64,000 nt of DNA, taken from NCBI RefSeq assembly GCF_000259255.1, contig NC_017737.1, forward strand, positions 1,798,001-1,862,000, written 5' to 3'. The notes below the pieces were generated by a model that ran no database searches, was not told where the DNA came from, and saw nothing but the letters and a program-made list of their open reading frames with translations. This document shows, one piece after another, positions 1-7,807 of this stretch. Origin of the DNA: Helicobacter cetorum MIT 00-7128 (lineage in GTDB: Bacteria > Campylobacterota > Campylobacteria > Campylobacterales > Helicobacteraceae). The first letter of the stretch is position 1, and each line of letters begins with the position of its first letter. A program made the position numbers and the translations under genes.

Positions 1-77
1 TTATTACGCAGAAGTGCTTTAAAGACTTTTTAAAAGCAAATGGCTATGAAAAACAAAAGAAAGGAGTTAAGCAATGA
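1..77 (+). CDS. 3' end of an unidentified gene (partial)
   Basis: An open frame enters from the left edge (frame starting at base 3) and stops with TGA at 75-77. Only about 24 codons are visible, Lys/Gln-rich at the end (KKGVKQ). The stop overlaps the ATG of the next gene (ATGA), and an AAGGAG ribosome site for that gene lies inside it, which suggests an operon continuing from the left. Too short to assign a function. Confidence 0.35.
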   Translation, partial: ITQKCFKDFLKANGYEKQKKGVKQ

Positions 78-226
78 ATTACGATGTTTTAATGGGATTT
101 TTAGCGTTAATCTTGCTAATTCTTTGGTATGCCTATGGATTAAGGCAATATCTTAAGTTAAAAGATGAGAATAAGAAATTAAAAGAGAAATTACAACGCT
201 GTAATCTAAATAAGGAGTTGCAATAA
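74..226 (+). CDS. Small single-pass membrane protein of the conjugative element (50 aa)
   Basis: A 50-codon frame starts MNYDVLMGFL after an AAGGAGTTAAGCA ribosome site. Residues 6-22 form one hydrophobic segment (LMGFLALILLILWYAYG), followed by a Lys/Glu-rich, probably coiled tail. It overlaps its upstream neighbour (ATGA) and its downstream neighbour (TAATG), so it sits in a tightly coupled operon. The size and topology would suit a small type IV secretion accessory or lysis-like protein, but I do not recognise the family and assign no function. Confidence 0.6.
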   Translation: MNYDVLMGFLALILLILWYAYGLRQYLKLKDENKKLKEKLQRCNLNKELQ

Positions 227-750
227 TGAATAATACAGAAATAAAAGACACGCAGTTAGAGACTTTACAATACAAACATTGTCCTTTCTGTTGTGATAAA
301 AAAGATTGTAGTTGCTGGGATTTTTTAGTAGGTTACAATAAAGAACTAGAATATTTTTCAAGAAATTTAAAATCTTTATGGAAATTACTTGAAGTTACAG
401 ACAGAGAGTTTATTGATAAAAAAATAGCCAATTTTTATCCTTTTGGTTCGGCTTATGCAACTCGTGTTAATGAAAATCAATTTAAAGATAAATTAATGAA
501 GTTACATAAAAGTTTTTCTTTTTACCAATATATTTTGTATAACATTGTCAATATGATTTCAGAAAAATACACACTTATTCCTAATAAAAAATACAATAAG
601 CAAATTCTTATCCCCAAAAAGACTTTTAATAAGCTTTTCTTAGATTTAAGTCGTAACCATAACTTCACGCTAAAAACAAGTCAAAAAATAATAGAAAAAG
701 CCCAAAAACTTAATGAAATTTTATGCGAAATGCAATCTTTAAAACAATAA
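226..750 (+). CDS. Hypothetical plasticity-zone protein with Cys-rich N terminus (174 aa)
   Basis: The start overlaps the stop of the preceding 50-aa gene. Residues 19-30 hold a cysteine cluster (CPFCCDKKDCSC) that could bind zinc. The rest is basic and largely helical, with no membrane segment or signal peptide. The gene ends 11 bp before topA and both have a GGAGTTAA(G/A)CA-type ribosome site, so it is co-transcribed with topA. I do not recognise the family. The position suggests a DNA-processing or transfer accessory role, which is inference. Confidence 0.7.
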   Translation: MNNTEIKDTQLETLQYKHCPFCCDKKDCSCWDFLVGYNKELEYFSRNLKSLWKLLEVTDREFIDKKIANFYPFGSAYATRVNENQFKDKLMKLHKSFSFYQYILYNIVNMISEKYTLIPNKKYNKQILIPKKTFNKLFLDLSRNHNFTLKTSQKIIEKAQKLNEILCEMQSLKQ

Positions 751-761
751 GGAGTTAAACA

Positions 762-2825
762 ATGAATAACAGCGTCATTATTATTGAAAGTCCTAATAAA
801 GTGGCTAAGATTAGAGAAATCACAGGGGCTAAAGTTTTTGCTACCATAGGGCATTTTTTACAGCTTAAAAGTTATGATGCAAACAATGGCTTTAAGCCGA
901 CCTTTGAATATGACCCCCAAAAGAAAAAGCGTATTTTTGAGATGATAGAGGCGTGTAAAAACAAAAAGGTTTATATCGCCACCGACCCTGATAGAGAGGG
1001 CTATGCTATAGGCTATATGTTCTATCATAAAATCAAAAATGTAGCTAGTTCTATTTATAGGGCAGAGTTTTTTGAAATCACGCCAAGTGGGATTAATAAG
1101 GGCTTACAAAACGCTCTTTTATTTGAAAACACCAACAAGCAAATGTATCAAAGTGCTTTAGCAAGACGAGTTGCTGATATGCTCTTAGGTTTTACGCTTT
1201 CCCCTTATTTAGGTAAGGCTTTAGGACAAATGAAAGGCTCTAGTGCCGGAAGAGTGCAAACGCCTTGTTTAAAGCTTATTGTAGATAGAGACAGAGAGAT
1301 TGAAAAATTTAAGGCTTTACCAGAAAATGAGAAAGTAAGCTATCAAATCCAAGCTAAGATTAATGACAATGCTAATAGAGAAGTAACTATCAAGCATTGC
1401 GATGAAAAGGGCGAAGAAATCAAGTTCAATTCTAAAGAAGAGGCTTTAAAACTCTTTGAGAGTTTAAAGGATAATAAAGCCTGTCTTTTAAAGGATTTAA
1501 AAAATTCTGTTGTAGAGACTAAACCCAAAAAGCCCTTTATCACTTCTACGCTTTTAGAAAAAGCGAGTTCTGAATTAGGTTTAAGTATCGCTGAAGTGCA
1601 ATCTCTAGCTCAAAATCTCTTTGAGGCTGGGCTTATTACTTACATTAGAACGGACGCTGAAAGTTTGAGCGTGGAGTTTTTAAATGAGGCAGAGAGCTTT
1701 TATGCACCTATTTATAAAGAAGTGTATCAAAAAAGAGAATACAAGGCAGGTAAGCAAAGCCAAGCAGAAGCCCATGAGGCGATTAGGATTACGCACCCCC
1801 ATACTACTGAAGATTTAGAAAGCATAGTCTATAATGCTAACATTACTAATCAAGACGCTTTAAAACTCTATAGATTGATTTTTGAAAGAACTATTGAAAG
1901 TCAAGGCAAGAATGCTATCTATGACAAGCAAGACTTGCTCTTTAAAATCAAAAATGAGTATTTTAAATGTTCTGTAAAGAGTTTAAAAAGTGCTGGGTTT
2001 TTAGCAATGTTTTCTAAAAAAGAGCCAGAGAGCGATGAAAGTAATGATGACAAAGACCATAAAGAAAAAGAGCAAAACGCACAATTTAATCTTAAAATTG
2101 ATGATATGTTAAATCTAAATGCCCTAGATTTAGCTACCATTAAAAGAAATGCCCCAAGTGCTTATAAAGAGGCAGGTTTTGTAAAGCTTTTAGAAAATAA
2201 AGGCATAGGAAGACCTAGCACTTATGCGAGTTACTTGCCTACGCTTTTAAAAAGAGAATATATCACTATTAGCCAAGATAAAAAACACACCATTACCCCC
2301 ACAAATAAGGGTAAAAGAGTGATAGAAGTGTTTGAGAATGCTTATCAATTCATTATTGATTTGACCTACACCAAGCAAATGGAAGAAGTGCTAGATGAGA
2401 TTGTAGAAAATAAAAGCTCTTATGTAGATTTTATAGGCAATTTAAGTTCTAAATGCCCCAAAATTGAAAAGCTAGAAAGAAATGATGATGAGACAATAAG
2501 ACCTAGTAGTGAGGGGCAAATCAAGTATGTAGAAAGCATTCTAGCTGATTTGCAATTAAGCTTAAGTGATGAGTTTAAACACTACAAAGAAGATAACAGA
2601 GTGGCTAAGGCATTTTTGGATAGATACATTAAAGAGCATGAGTTCTTTAAGAAAAACAATAAAAAGGCTAGTAACTCTAACAATGATGAGATTAGACCTG
2701 CTACACCTAAACAGATTAGCTTTGCTGAGAGCTTGGCTAAAAAGCACAATGTCAAGCTCCCTAAAGATTACAAAAACAATATTAAAGTGTGTGCGGAGTT
2801 TATTGCTAAATATAGTAAGAAGTAG
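762..2825 (+). CDS. topA: Type IA DNA topoisomerase of the conjugative element
   Basis: This protein of 687 aa relaxes supercoiled DNA through a transient 5'-phosphotyrosine cut. The N-terminal TOPRIM domain starts IIIESPNKVAKI and carries the acidic motif TDPDREG near residue 72. The catalytic tyrosine lies in TYIRTD near residue 293, and the SAGRVQTPCL and GIGRPSTYA motifs of the family are present. The zinc-finger tail of chromosomal TopA is missing. In its place are two copies of a module of about 50 aa that begins RP(S/A)(S/T), around residues 588 and 645. Plasticity-zone elements of H. pylori carry a second topA like this beside their type IV secretion genes. It probably handles topology during transfer or excision. 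The ribosome site is AAGGAG. Confidence 0.93.
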   Translation: MNNSVIIIESPNKVAKIREITGAKVFATIGHFLQLKSYDANNGFKPTFEYDPQKKKRIFEMIEACKNKKVYIATDPDREGYAIGYMFYHKIKNVASSIYRAEFFEITPSGINKGLQNALLFENTNKQMYQSALARRVADMLLGFTLSPYLGKALGQMKGSSAGRVQTPCLKLIVDRDREIEKFKALPENEKVSYQIQAKINDNANREVTIKHCDEKGEEIKFNSKEEALKLFESLKDNKACLLKDLKNSVVETKPKKPFITSTLLEKASSELGLSIAEVQSLAQNLFEAGLITYIRTDAESLSVEFLNEAESFYAPIYKEVYQKREYKAGKQSQAEAHEAIRITHPHTTEDLESIVYNANITNQDALKLYRLIFERTIESQGKNAIYDKQDLLFKIKNEYFKCSVKSLKSAGFLAMFSKKEPESDESNDDKDHKEKEQNAQFNLKIDDMLNLNALDLATIKRNAPSAYKEAGFVKLLENKGIGRPSTYASYLPTLLKREYITISQDKKHTITPTNKGKRVIEVFENAYQFIIDLTYTKQMEEVLDEIVENKSSYVDFIGNLSSKCPKIEKLERNDDETIRPSSEGQIKYVESILADLQLSLSDEFKHYKEDNRVAKAFLDRYIKEHEFFKKNNKKASNSNNDEIRPATPKQISFAESLAKKHNVKLPKDYKNNIKVCAEFIAKYSKK

Positions 2826-2879
2826 TAAGTAAAATTTTGCTAAACTAGAACCTAATTAAAACTAATGAGGGAGTTTAGC

Positions 2880-3347
2880 ATGTTATACATTCCACCCACT
2901 TCTAAAGAAGTCTATGTTAGCTCTATTGTGGCTTTAAATATCCACTCCCCACAAGGCACAGGGGATTGGCATAGCTCAAGGGCTTTAATGCCTAATGCCA
3001 TTGATTTGTGTTACTACATTTATGGTAAAGACCAAGAAAGAAACACCAATCATCTACTAGGTAGTTTAGGCATTATAGATGGCACAGAGAGGCTAAATAA
3101 AATGGGCTATTACCCTAAAAATACCCCCACTTATATTGCAGACCACCCAAGAGCTTGTGTGGATTATCTCTATATGTCTGTGTTGCAGTCTGGCATTTTA
3201 GGGGAAGTTATGCTAGATGAATGGTTTCCTAGTATAGAAGATAAAGAGAGTGTATATGCCCTTATAGAAGTGATGAAACCAAAACTTAGTGCTAAAGAAA
3301 GAGAGAATTTAGATAAATGGATAGCAAGAAACCCCATTATAGAGTGA
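2880..3347 (+). CDS. Probable antitoxin partner of the AbiEii-like protein (155 aa)
   Basis: I place the start at MLYIPPTSKE because GAGGGAG lies six bases upstream; an ATG 15 bases earlier has no ribosome site. The gene overlaps the downstream AbiEii-type nucleotidyltransferase by 31 bp, the usual layout of AbiEi/AbiEii-type antitoxin-toxin pairs. The stretch YIADHPRACVDYLY is reminiscent of the conserved element before the C-terminal domain in AbiEi antitoxins. No N-terminal winged helix is obvious, so antitoxin status rests mostly on position. It contains no membrane or signal sequence. Confidence 0.6.
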   Translation: MLYIPPTSKEVYVSSIVALNIHSPQGTGDWHSSRALMPNAIDLCYYIYGKDQERNTNHLLGSLGIIDGTERLNKMGYYPKNTPTYIADHPRACVDYLYMSVLQSGILGEVMLDEWFPSIEDKESVYALIEVMKPKLSAKERENLDKWIARNPIIE

Positions 3348-4111
3348 TTTTAAGCGAACAAGAAATCTATCATGAAAAACTCATGAGAGCCATTGTTAAA
3401 AATCTAGCCGACACGCCTATGGTTTTAAAGGGAGGAACGGCTTTATATTTAGGCTATGGCTTAAATCGTTTTTCAGAAGATTTAGACTTTGATTGTCATA
3501 AAAAAATCAATCTCTTAGGCAGGGTAAAAAGCGCTATTCCTAGTGGCATTATTTTAAATGATATTCACATTAAAAAAGATACTGATAGCGTGGGGCGTTA
3601 TATGGTGCGCTATGCTACCAAAGACAATAAGGAAGAACAAACCTTAAAGCTAGAAGTATCCTACAGAGACGCACCAAAAGAGAGTGAAGTCAATGTGATT
3701 GAGGGAATGAAAATTGCCAAAGTAGAGCGTATCATTGATAACAAACTCTGTGCTTGTTTTGATGGGGAACATACAAGAACTAAAGCAAGAGATTTATTTG
3801 ATTTACATTTTTTAGCCAAACATTATGAAGAACACTTTAACTTAGATTTAGCAAGTCGTTTAAAAGAATTTAGCAAAGACCCTGATAAATTAGTGAGCGA
3901 TTATAAACAAAATAAGAGTGAAGATATTTTGCTTAACAAGGTTATGGACTTAGAAGAAACAGCCCTAGAATTAGGGATAATGGCTCATTTAATGCATAAA
4001 AAACTTAATAAACAATCTCATTCCCTTAATGCCTTACAAGAACCTAACATTGATGATAATAGTTTAGATAATTCTAACAAAAACACCCACACACCTAAGC
4101 GTAGGCGATAA
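3317..4111 (+). CDS. AbiEii/AbiGii-type nucleotidyltransferase toxin (264 aa)
   Basis: Residues 36-60 hold the signature of the type IV toxin nucleotidyltransferase fold: LKGGTALYLGYGL then RFSEDLDFD, with the two aspartates as metal ligands. A second region, KARDLFDLHFLAKH near residue 155, is the helical motif typical of the family. Such proteins transfer nucleotides to a cellular target (tRNA in characterised members) and arrest growth. The last residues are HTPKRRR, and the DNA encoding them and the following 70 bp nearly match the 3' end of ctkA 14.5 kb away. Given that tail, export by the element's secretion system is possible. Function is by family and the target is unknown. Confidence 0.8.
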   Translation: MDSKKPHYRVILSEQEIYHEKLMRAIVKNLADTPMVLKGGTALYLGYGLNRFSEDLDFDCHKKINLLGRVKSAIPSGIILNDIHIKKDTDSVGRYMVRYATKDNKEEQTLKLEVSYRDAPKESEVNVIEGMKIAKVERIIDNKLCACFDGEHTRTKARDLFDLHFLAKHYEEHFNLDLASRLKEFSKDPDKLVSDYKQNKSEDILLNKVMDLEETALELGIMAHLMHKKLNKQSHSLNALQEPNIDDNSLDNSNKNTHTPKRRR

Positions 4112-4155
4112 GTAATCTTATTAAGTGGGTATTTGATAGTTTTAGTTGTTTTATC
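4063..4155 (+). repeat. 3' module shared with ctkA (copy 1)
   Basis: From TTTAGA(T/C)AATTCTAAC, through the codons for TPKRRR and the stop, to TTTTAGTTGTTTTATC, this stretch matches 18571-18664 behind ctkA with few differences. It covers the coded tail and the downstream flank, so the shared unit is a DNA module and not only a protein motif. It probably served as a recombination boundary for exchanging the body of the upstream gene. Confidence 0.85.
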
Positions 4156-4173
4156 TTGTTAATTTAATTTTAT

Positions 4174-4809
4174 TCAAATTAGCTTAATACCCTTACTCTC
4201 TAAAATCTCTTTAAAACTTTCTTGCAATTTCTTAGAAAATAGCTCTATGGCGTCTTTGTCTTTAAAATCTTTGATTTCTTCTGTAGGTTCATAACTCAAA
4301 AATTCTCTAATCTCTTTAGCATACTCTTTTACTAAAACTTGCAACAAGTCAATGTCATAAGAAAACTTATCTTTAAGAACATTTTGAGCGAAATCTAGCA
4401 TGCATTCATCATAGGTTTCTATGCTTTCTGAAACCACTTCTGTTAAGTCGCTTTCTTTAACACCATTTAGAAATAGATAGTAATCAAAGAGCCTATCTTC
4501 TTTTTCTTCATTTAGCCATTCTAAGTCATCTTCATATTCTTCTTCATCAATGGGGCGAAAATCACTAGGAATAGTGCTTTCATAATCAATAGGACTAAAT
4601 TTACACATAAAGCGTGAAATGAGTATTTTGGGAACCACATTAGATAGTGTTTTATGAAACACCATATTGGCTAAGGCATTAGCTAAGATTAACTTCTTTA
4701 TTAAACTAGCTTGGCTAATTTCTTGCTCTAGTGTATCCTTAAACTTTAAAGGGGTGTCTTTATAGACTACCTTGTTAGTAAAAAATTCATTCAAGTTCAT
4801 TGTTTTCAT
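4174..4809 (-). CDS. Hypothetical acidic protein linked to parA (211 aa)
   Basis: A largely helical, acidic protein (DEEEYEDDLEWLNEEKEDR near residues 88-106) with no signal peptide, membrane segment or catalytic motif that I recognise. It is the last gene of a minus-strand run after parA and the ribbon-helix-helix gene. The order matches the parA clusters of H. pylori plasticity zones. It may be an accessory to partition or stability, but nothing in the sequence shows the activity. Confidence 0.65.
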   Translation of the reverse strand: MKTMNLNEFFTNKVVYKDTPLKFKDTLEQEISQASLIKKLILANALANMVFHKTLSNVVPKILISRFMCKFSPIDYESTIPSDFRPIDEEEYEDDLEWLNEEKEDRLFDYYLFLNGVKESDLTEVVSESIETYDECMLDFAQNVLKDKFSYDIDLLQVLVKEYAKEIREFLSYEPTEEIKDFKDKDAIELFSKKLQESFKEILESKGIKLI

Positions 4810-4842
4810 TATTGCCCTTTTTTTGTAATTGTTCTAGTTGTT

Positions 4843-5163
4843 TTAAAAGCTTTTGCTCTTGGGTGTTTTTCTGTGTTTTAAATGTCTAATAAGCGCTTCT
4901 TCAATAAAAGTGCTTCGTGTCTCTTTAAATGAGCCAAATTCTAGCAAAAATTCATCAAGTTCTTTTATTACAAAAGGACTAAAGGCAATGTTAAAGCTCT
5001 TCTTCTTATCTTCATCTAACAAGCTCTTTTTACGCCCCCTTTTTTTAGGGGTTTTTACTTCTTTTATGTTAGGCTCTTGTTCTAAGGGGGTATCTTTCTC
5101 TTGCTCGGCTTTTTGTCTTTCTTCAAGCTTTTTTTCTAAATCATCAATTTGTTGTAAATCCAT
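4843..5163 (-). CDS. Ribbon-helix-helix DNA-binding protein, probable ParA partner (106 aa)
   Basis: The C-terminal half (SFNIAFSPFVIKELDEFL, then STFIEEALIRHL) has the beta strand plus two helices of a ribbon-helix-helix dimer. A basic stretch, TPKKRGRKKS, precedes it. It follows parA directly and may bind the element's partition site or repress the operon. I chose MDLQQID because AAGGAG lies nine bases upstream. An in-frame ATG at 5220, overlapping the end of parA, would add 19 basic residues (RFRRVKKHKNK) and cannot be excluded. Confidence 0.7.
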   Translation of the reverse strand: MDLQQIDDLEKKLEERQKAEQEKDTPLEQEPNIKEVKTPKKRGRKKSLLDEDKKKSFNIAFSPFVIKELDEFLLEFGSFKETRSTFIEEALIRHLKHRKTPKSKSF

Positions 5164-5209
5164 ACTTGTATGCTCCTTATTATATTTATTTTTGTGCTTT
5201 TTAACTCTT

Positions 5210-5878
5210 CTAAAGCGCATGCTTTCTCTCTTTTTCTAAATGGCTTTTTAATTCGTTATAAAAATTAGCCCATTCATTGATAGCTTTCTTATCGCTATAT
5301 TCTATGACCCCTAAACCTTCGCTTACACTACGCTTATAAACAATGCGTTCACTCAAAGAATTTTCTAAGAGCGTAATTCTATCACTAGGATTATTTTCTT
5401 TAATAAACTCTATTAAAGCTTGTCTTTCTTTAAGGGTAGGAATAGTAGGCATTCTATTGATGACAATTAAAGCTCTTAGATTTTCATTAAGCTCTTGGAG
5501 TTGCTCAATTCTTTCTAACATATTAGCTAAGACTTCAGTGTCTAATTGGCTAGGGGTTGTTGGCACTAGCACAATATCACTTAAAAGCATAGCTTTTTGG
5601 GTTTCTTTGCTATATTCCCCCTTAGTATCAATAAGGATATTTTCATACTTAGATACCATTTGTTTTAAAGTATCACTAAAGCCACTACTACGATTAAATA
5701 GGCTAAAAGTTTTATGTTCTTTTTCAGCACGAATTTCAGTAAAAGTCTCCATAGATTTTTGACTATCTGTATCTAAAACAACCACTTCTTTATTGTTTTT
5801 TAGTAATTGCACAGCTAAGTTTAAACAAAGCGTGCTTTTACCACTACCACCCTTTTCATTAGCAATACAAATGGTCAT
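5210..5878 (-). CDS. parA: ParA-family partition/stability ATPase (222 aa)
   Basis: The deviant Walker A motif NEKGGSGKSTLCLNLA is at residues 8-23, a switch region VVLDTDSQKS near residue 34 and ILIDTKGEY near residue 81. At 222 aa it is the short ParA form without an N-terminal helix-turn-helix. It probably powers segregation or maintenance of the element when excised, together with the downstream ribbon-helix-helix protein. It is a different paralogue from the chromosomal Soj protein at the right of this window. Its promoter is the TATAAT at 5924-5919. Confidence 0.88.
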   Translation of the reverse strand: MTICIANEKGGSGKSTLCLNLAVQLLKNNKEVVVLDTDSQKSMETFTEIRAEKEHKTFSLFNRSSGFSDTLKQMVSKYENILIDTKGEYSKETQKAMLLSDIVLVPTTPSQLDTEVLANMLERIEQLQELNENLRALIVINRMPTIPTLKERQALIEFIKENNPSDRITLLENSLSERIVYKRSVSEGLGVIEYSDKKAINEWANFYNELKSHLEKERKHAL

Positions 5879-5918
5879 GCTATTTTCCTTAATTTAATTG
5901 TTTTAAAAGTATATCACA

Positions 5919-5924
5919 ATTATA
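5919..5924 (-). promoter_or_regulatory. Candidate -10 box for the parA operon
   Basis: On the minus strand TATAAT lies about 41 bases before the parA start codon, in a very AT-rich stretch. A ribosome site AAGGA follows before the ATG. No clear -35 is visible, as is usual in Helicobacter. Confidence 0.45.
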
Positions 5925-6185
5925 TAGATTTTGAATTAACTTTAAACAATTTGATTATTTAAGATTATTTGTATAAACAGAATAGATAATTAAATTTAAT
6001 AAGGGATAATAAAACTATGTTGTTTAAAAAGTATTTAGTCTTTAATTTAATATTACAATGTTAAAAGAATTTATTCTTATCTAGCTTATATCATTAAACT
6101 ATCAATAAATTAAGTTATCAATTAAATTTAAAGCATTTTAAGTGGGACTTTTACAATGGTGTTGTTGTGTGATAACTAGAACTTA
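5925..6185. other. AT-rich spacer between the parA operon and the small-gene operon
   Basis: About 260 bp without an open frame of note. It contains several near-copies of TTAATTTAAT and ATTATTTAA-type words and the parA promoter at its left edge. No hairpin terminator or RNA gene was seen. Confidence 0.4.
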
Positions 6186-6359
6186 TTATCTAATGTTTCT
6201 TGTATAAAGAAAGGTAAAAATAAGCATAGCCAAAGCATTAGCCAAACTCCCTATAGCTCTGTCTATATGATTGATAACTAAAAGCACGATTAGAATAAAG
6301 ACACACAAAGGGAATACGCTTTCTGGGTGTTTATTAAAAAAGTCTTTTAGTTTTTTCAT
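6186..6359 (-). CDS. Small two-segment membrane protein (57 aa)
   Basis: The frame starts MKKLKDFFNKHPES and carries two hydrophobic stretches, residues 15-29 (VFPLCVFILIVLLVI) and 39-52 (LANALAMLIFTFLY). The start is five bases after the stop of the upstream 108-aa gene, so it belongs to the same operon. Size and topology recall VirB2/VirB3-type small secretion components, but no diagnostic motif is visible and I assign no function. Confidence 0.55.
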   Translation of the reverse strand: MKKLKDFFNKHPESVFPLCVFILIVLLVINHIDRAIGSLANALAMLIFTFLYTRNIR

Positions 6360-6364
6360 GCTAT

Positions 6365-6691
6365 TTACTCATTGAAAACTTTTTGAAATTTCAAAAAATA
6401 AGGGTCTTTAAGCATTTCTCTAGCAATCTTTAAAGTTTTAGGTGGCATTAGAATAAGGGTGTAGTTATCCTTATTATTCACGTCAAAAAATACGCCTATA
6501 ATACTTTTTTGGCTTTCTAAATGCGTAAATTCCTGATGAATAGGAGCATACATGGCAGATTCTATCCCTAGATTTTTTAATAAATCTTCTATAGCTCTTT
6601 TTCTTACTTTGACAATCTTTTCATAGCTAGTAAGCTCTTTAAAATCCACGCTTAAAGCAAAAGTTTTGTCTTTTAGTTTGATAAATTCCAT
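6365..6691 (-). CDS. Hypothetical plasticity-zone protein (108 aa)
   Basis: A soluble-looking protein starting MEFIKLKDKTFALSV, preceded by AAGGAGA. It has a mixed alpha/beta pattern and no membrane segment or recognised motif. It is the middle gene of a three-gene minus-strand operon between two membrane proteins, next to the partition genes. Confidence 0.55.
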   Translation of the reverse strand: MEFIKLKDKTFALSVDFKELTSYEKIVKVRKRAIEDLLKNLGIESAMYAPIHQEFTHLESQKSIIGVFFDVNNKDNYTLILMPPKTLKIAREMLKDPYFLKFQKVFNE

Positions 6692-6700
6692 GTATTCTCC

Positions 6701-7078
6701 TTATTTTATCTTTGTCTTTTTAGTTTTGATTTTTTTATAAGTATCTACACAAAAATCAATAATAGCTCCCACTAATATAGCAAAAGGAAAAATGCCAAGT
6801 AAAACAATTTTTTCTAGAGTGTAAAATACTCTCTTGTAAAATCTATCTTTAATCCTTAAGCATAGCTCATCAAAATCTATAATTGCCTTTAATTCTCTCT
6901 CTATTAAACTTTTATTTTCTAGCATTTTAAATAGACTTTTTTTAACCTTTTTGTCGTATCTAATAACGATGTAAAGAGACTTTTTATTGGCTCTTTCTCT
7001 TACTTCTATATTTTTAAAATGTTCTTTGGTTAGTTCTACATTACAATGTTTAAAAACTTCTAGGATTTTTTCTTCCAT
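6701..7078 (-). CDS. Hypothetical membrane-anchored protein (125 aa)
   Basis: A basic N-terminal domain of about 85 residues precedes one hydrophobic segment at residues 90-112 (IVLLGIFPFAILVGAIIDFCV) and a Lys-rich tail (YKKIKTKKTKIK). It is the first gene of a three-gene operon with its own extended -10 promoter. The topology is tail-anchored with a short cytoplasmic end. The family is not recognised. Confidence 0.6.
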   Translation of the reverse strand: MEEKILEVFKHCNVELTKEHFKNIEVRERANKKSLYIVIRYDKKVKKSLFKMLENKSLIERELKAIIDFDELCLRIKDRFYKRVFYTLEKIVLLGIFPFAILVGAIIDFCVDTYKKIKTKKTKIK

Positions 7079-7109
7079 TGTTTTAATTCCCTTATTTAGT
7101 TGTTTTATT

Positions 7110-7118
7110 ATTATAGCA
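7110..7118 (-). promoter_or_regulatory. Extended -10 promoter TGCTATAAT
   Basis: On the minus strand TGCTATAAT lies about 32 bases before the start of the 125-aa membrane-anchored protein. It has the extended -10 form preferred by the Helicobacter sigma-80 factor. Confidence 0.55.
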
Positions 7119-7485
7119 TAATTCTATATGTTTTTAATTAACTTAATAGATTTTACTTAATTAAATTGTTTTATAAGTATTTAGTTGTTTTTTATTGATT
7201 ATTTAAATAATCAAATACTTAAAAATTATATAGTCTAATATCAAATTAGAATAGATAAAAGCAAAAATAATCCTAAGCACTTCTACACTTGATAGATAAA
7301 AAATGCGTAATTTCTTTAAAAAAAGATTTTTTTAACATTAAAAAGGAGTGAAAAACTATCATTTTAGCTTAAAAATAGCTTAAATTTTAAGGTTTTTTAC
7401 CTAAATTTTTATGTTCATTTACTTTTCATTTACTTTTAGACTAAGTTACGCATTTTAGGGGGTTATAGCGTTTGAGCCTAAAAAA

Positions 7486-7501
7486 TGTGTGCGTACACAC
7501 T
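7486..7501. promoter_or_regulatory. Palindromic site TGTGTGCGTACACACT, copy 1
   Basis: GTGTG and CACAC arms flank a CGTA centre. An identical 16-mer follows 54 bp downstream, and a closely related perfect palindrome lies beside the candidate oriT. It is probably a protein-binding site upstream of the conjugation operon. Confidence 0.6.
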
Positions 7502-7539
7502 TGCGTTTTTTGCTTAATTTTAGCTTAAAAAGTGGCATA

Positions 7540-7555
7540 TGTGTGCGTACACACT
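7540..7555. promoter_or_regulatory. Palindromic site TGTGTGCGTACACACT, copy 2
   Basis: An exact repeat of the 16-mer at 7486. The 54-bp centre spacing is about five helical turns, which would place two bound dimers on the same DNA face. It lies 88 bp before the first gene of the rightward operon. Confidence 0.6.
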
Positions 7556-7642
7556 TTGAAAAAGTAAATAAGTCAAGACCTTGATTTCTTCGTAATCTTA
7601 ATGGCATTCTAAAAAGATTTTTCAAAAACAAGGACAGACAAA

Positions 7643-7807
7643 ATGACACAAGATTTTTTAGAACTTACAGAGGGAAATTACCCTATAAGCGAGGAGCAAA
7701 TGTTAGAGTTTAACATTATGGGAGTAGAAGTAAAACAAGAAAAAGAAATGACATTAGAGCTAGAAAATTCATTAGAAAATGAAGTCAATAAAAACAAGGA
7801 GCATTAA
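7643..7807 (+). CDS. Small acidic protein at the head of the conjugation operon (54 aa)
   Basis: The frame starts MTQDFLELTEGNY, with AAGGA nine bases upstream, and its stop abuts the ATG of the next gene. It is acidic and Glu-rich (KQEKEMTLELENSLENE) with no membrane segment. Tight coupling to the ArdC-like gene supports it as a real gene. The function is unknown; an early-transcribed regulator or DNA mimic is possible but not shown. Confidence 0.55.
   Translation: MTQDFLELTEGNYPISEEQMLEFNIMGVEVKQEKEMTLELENSLENEVNKNKEH

Larger units (their letters stand above)
7119..7642. other. Divergent control region with two palindromic sites
   Basis: About 520 bp separate the leftward small-gene operon from the rightward conjugation operon. 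It is AT-rich, with two exact copies of TGTGTGCGTACACACT and runs such as CATTTACTTTTCATTTACTTTTAG. No gene is supported; the short minus-strand frame inside it has no ribosome site. Confidence 0.5.

Noticed and set aside
7455-7649. A 64-codon minus-strand frame
   Set aside because: It spans the two palindromes and the divergent promoter region, has no ribosome site and an unusual composition.
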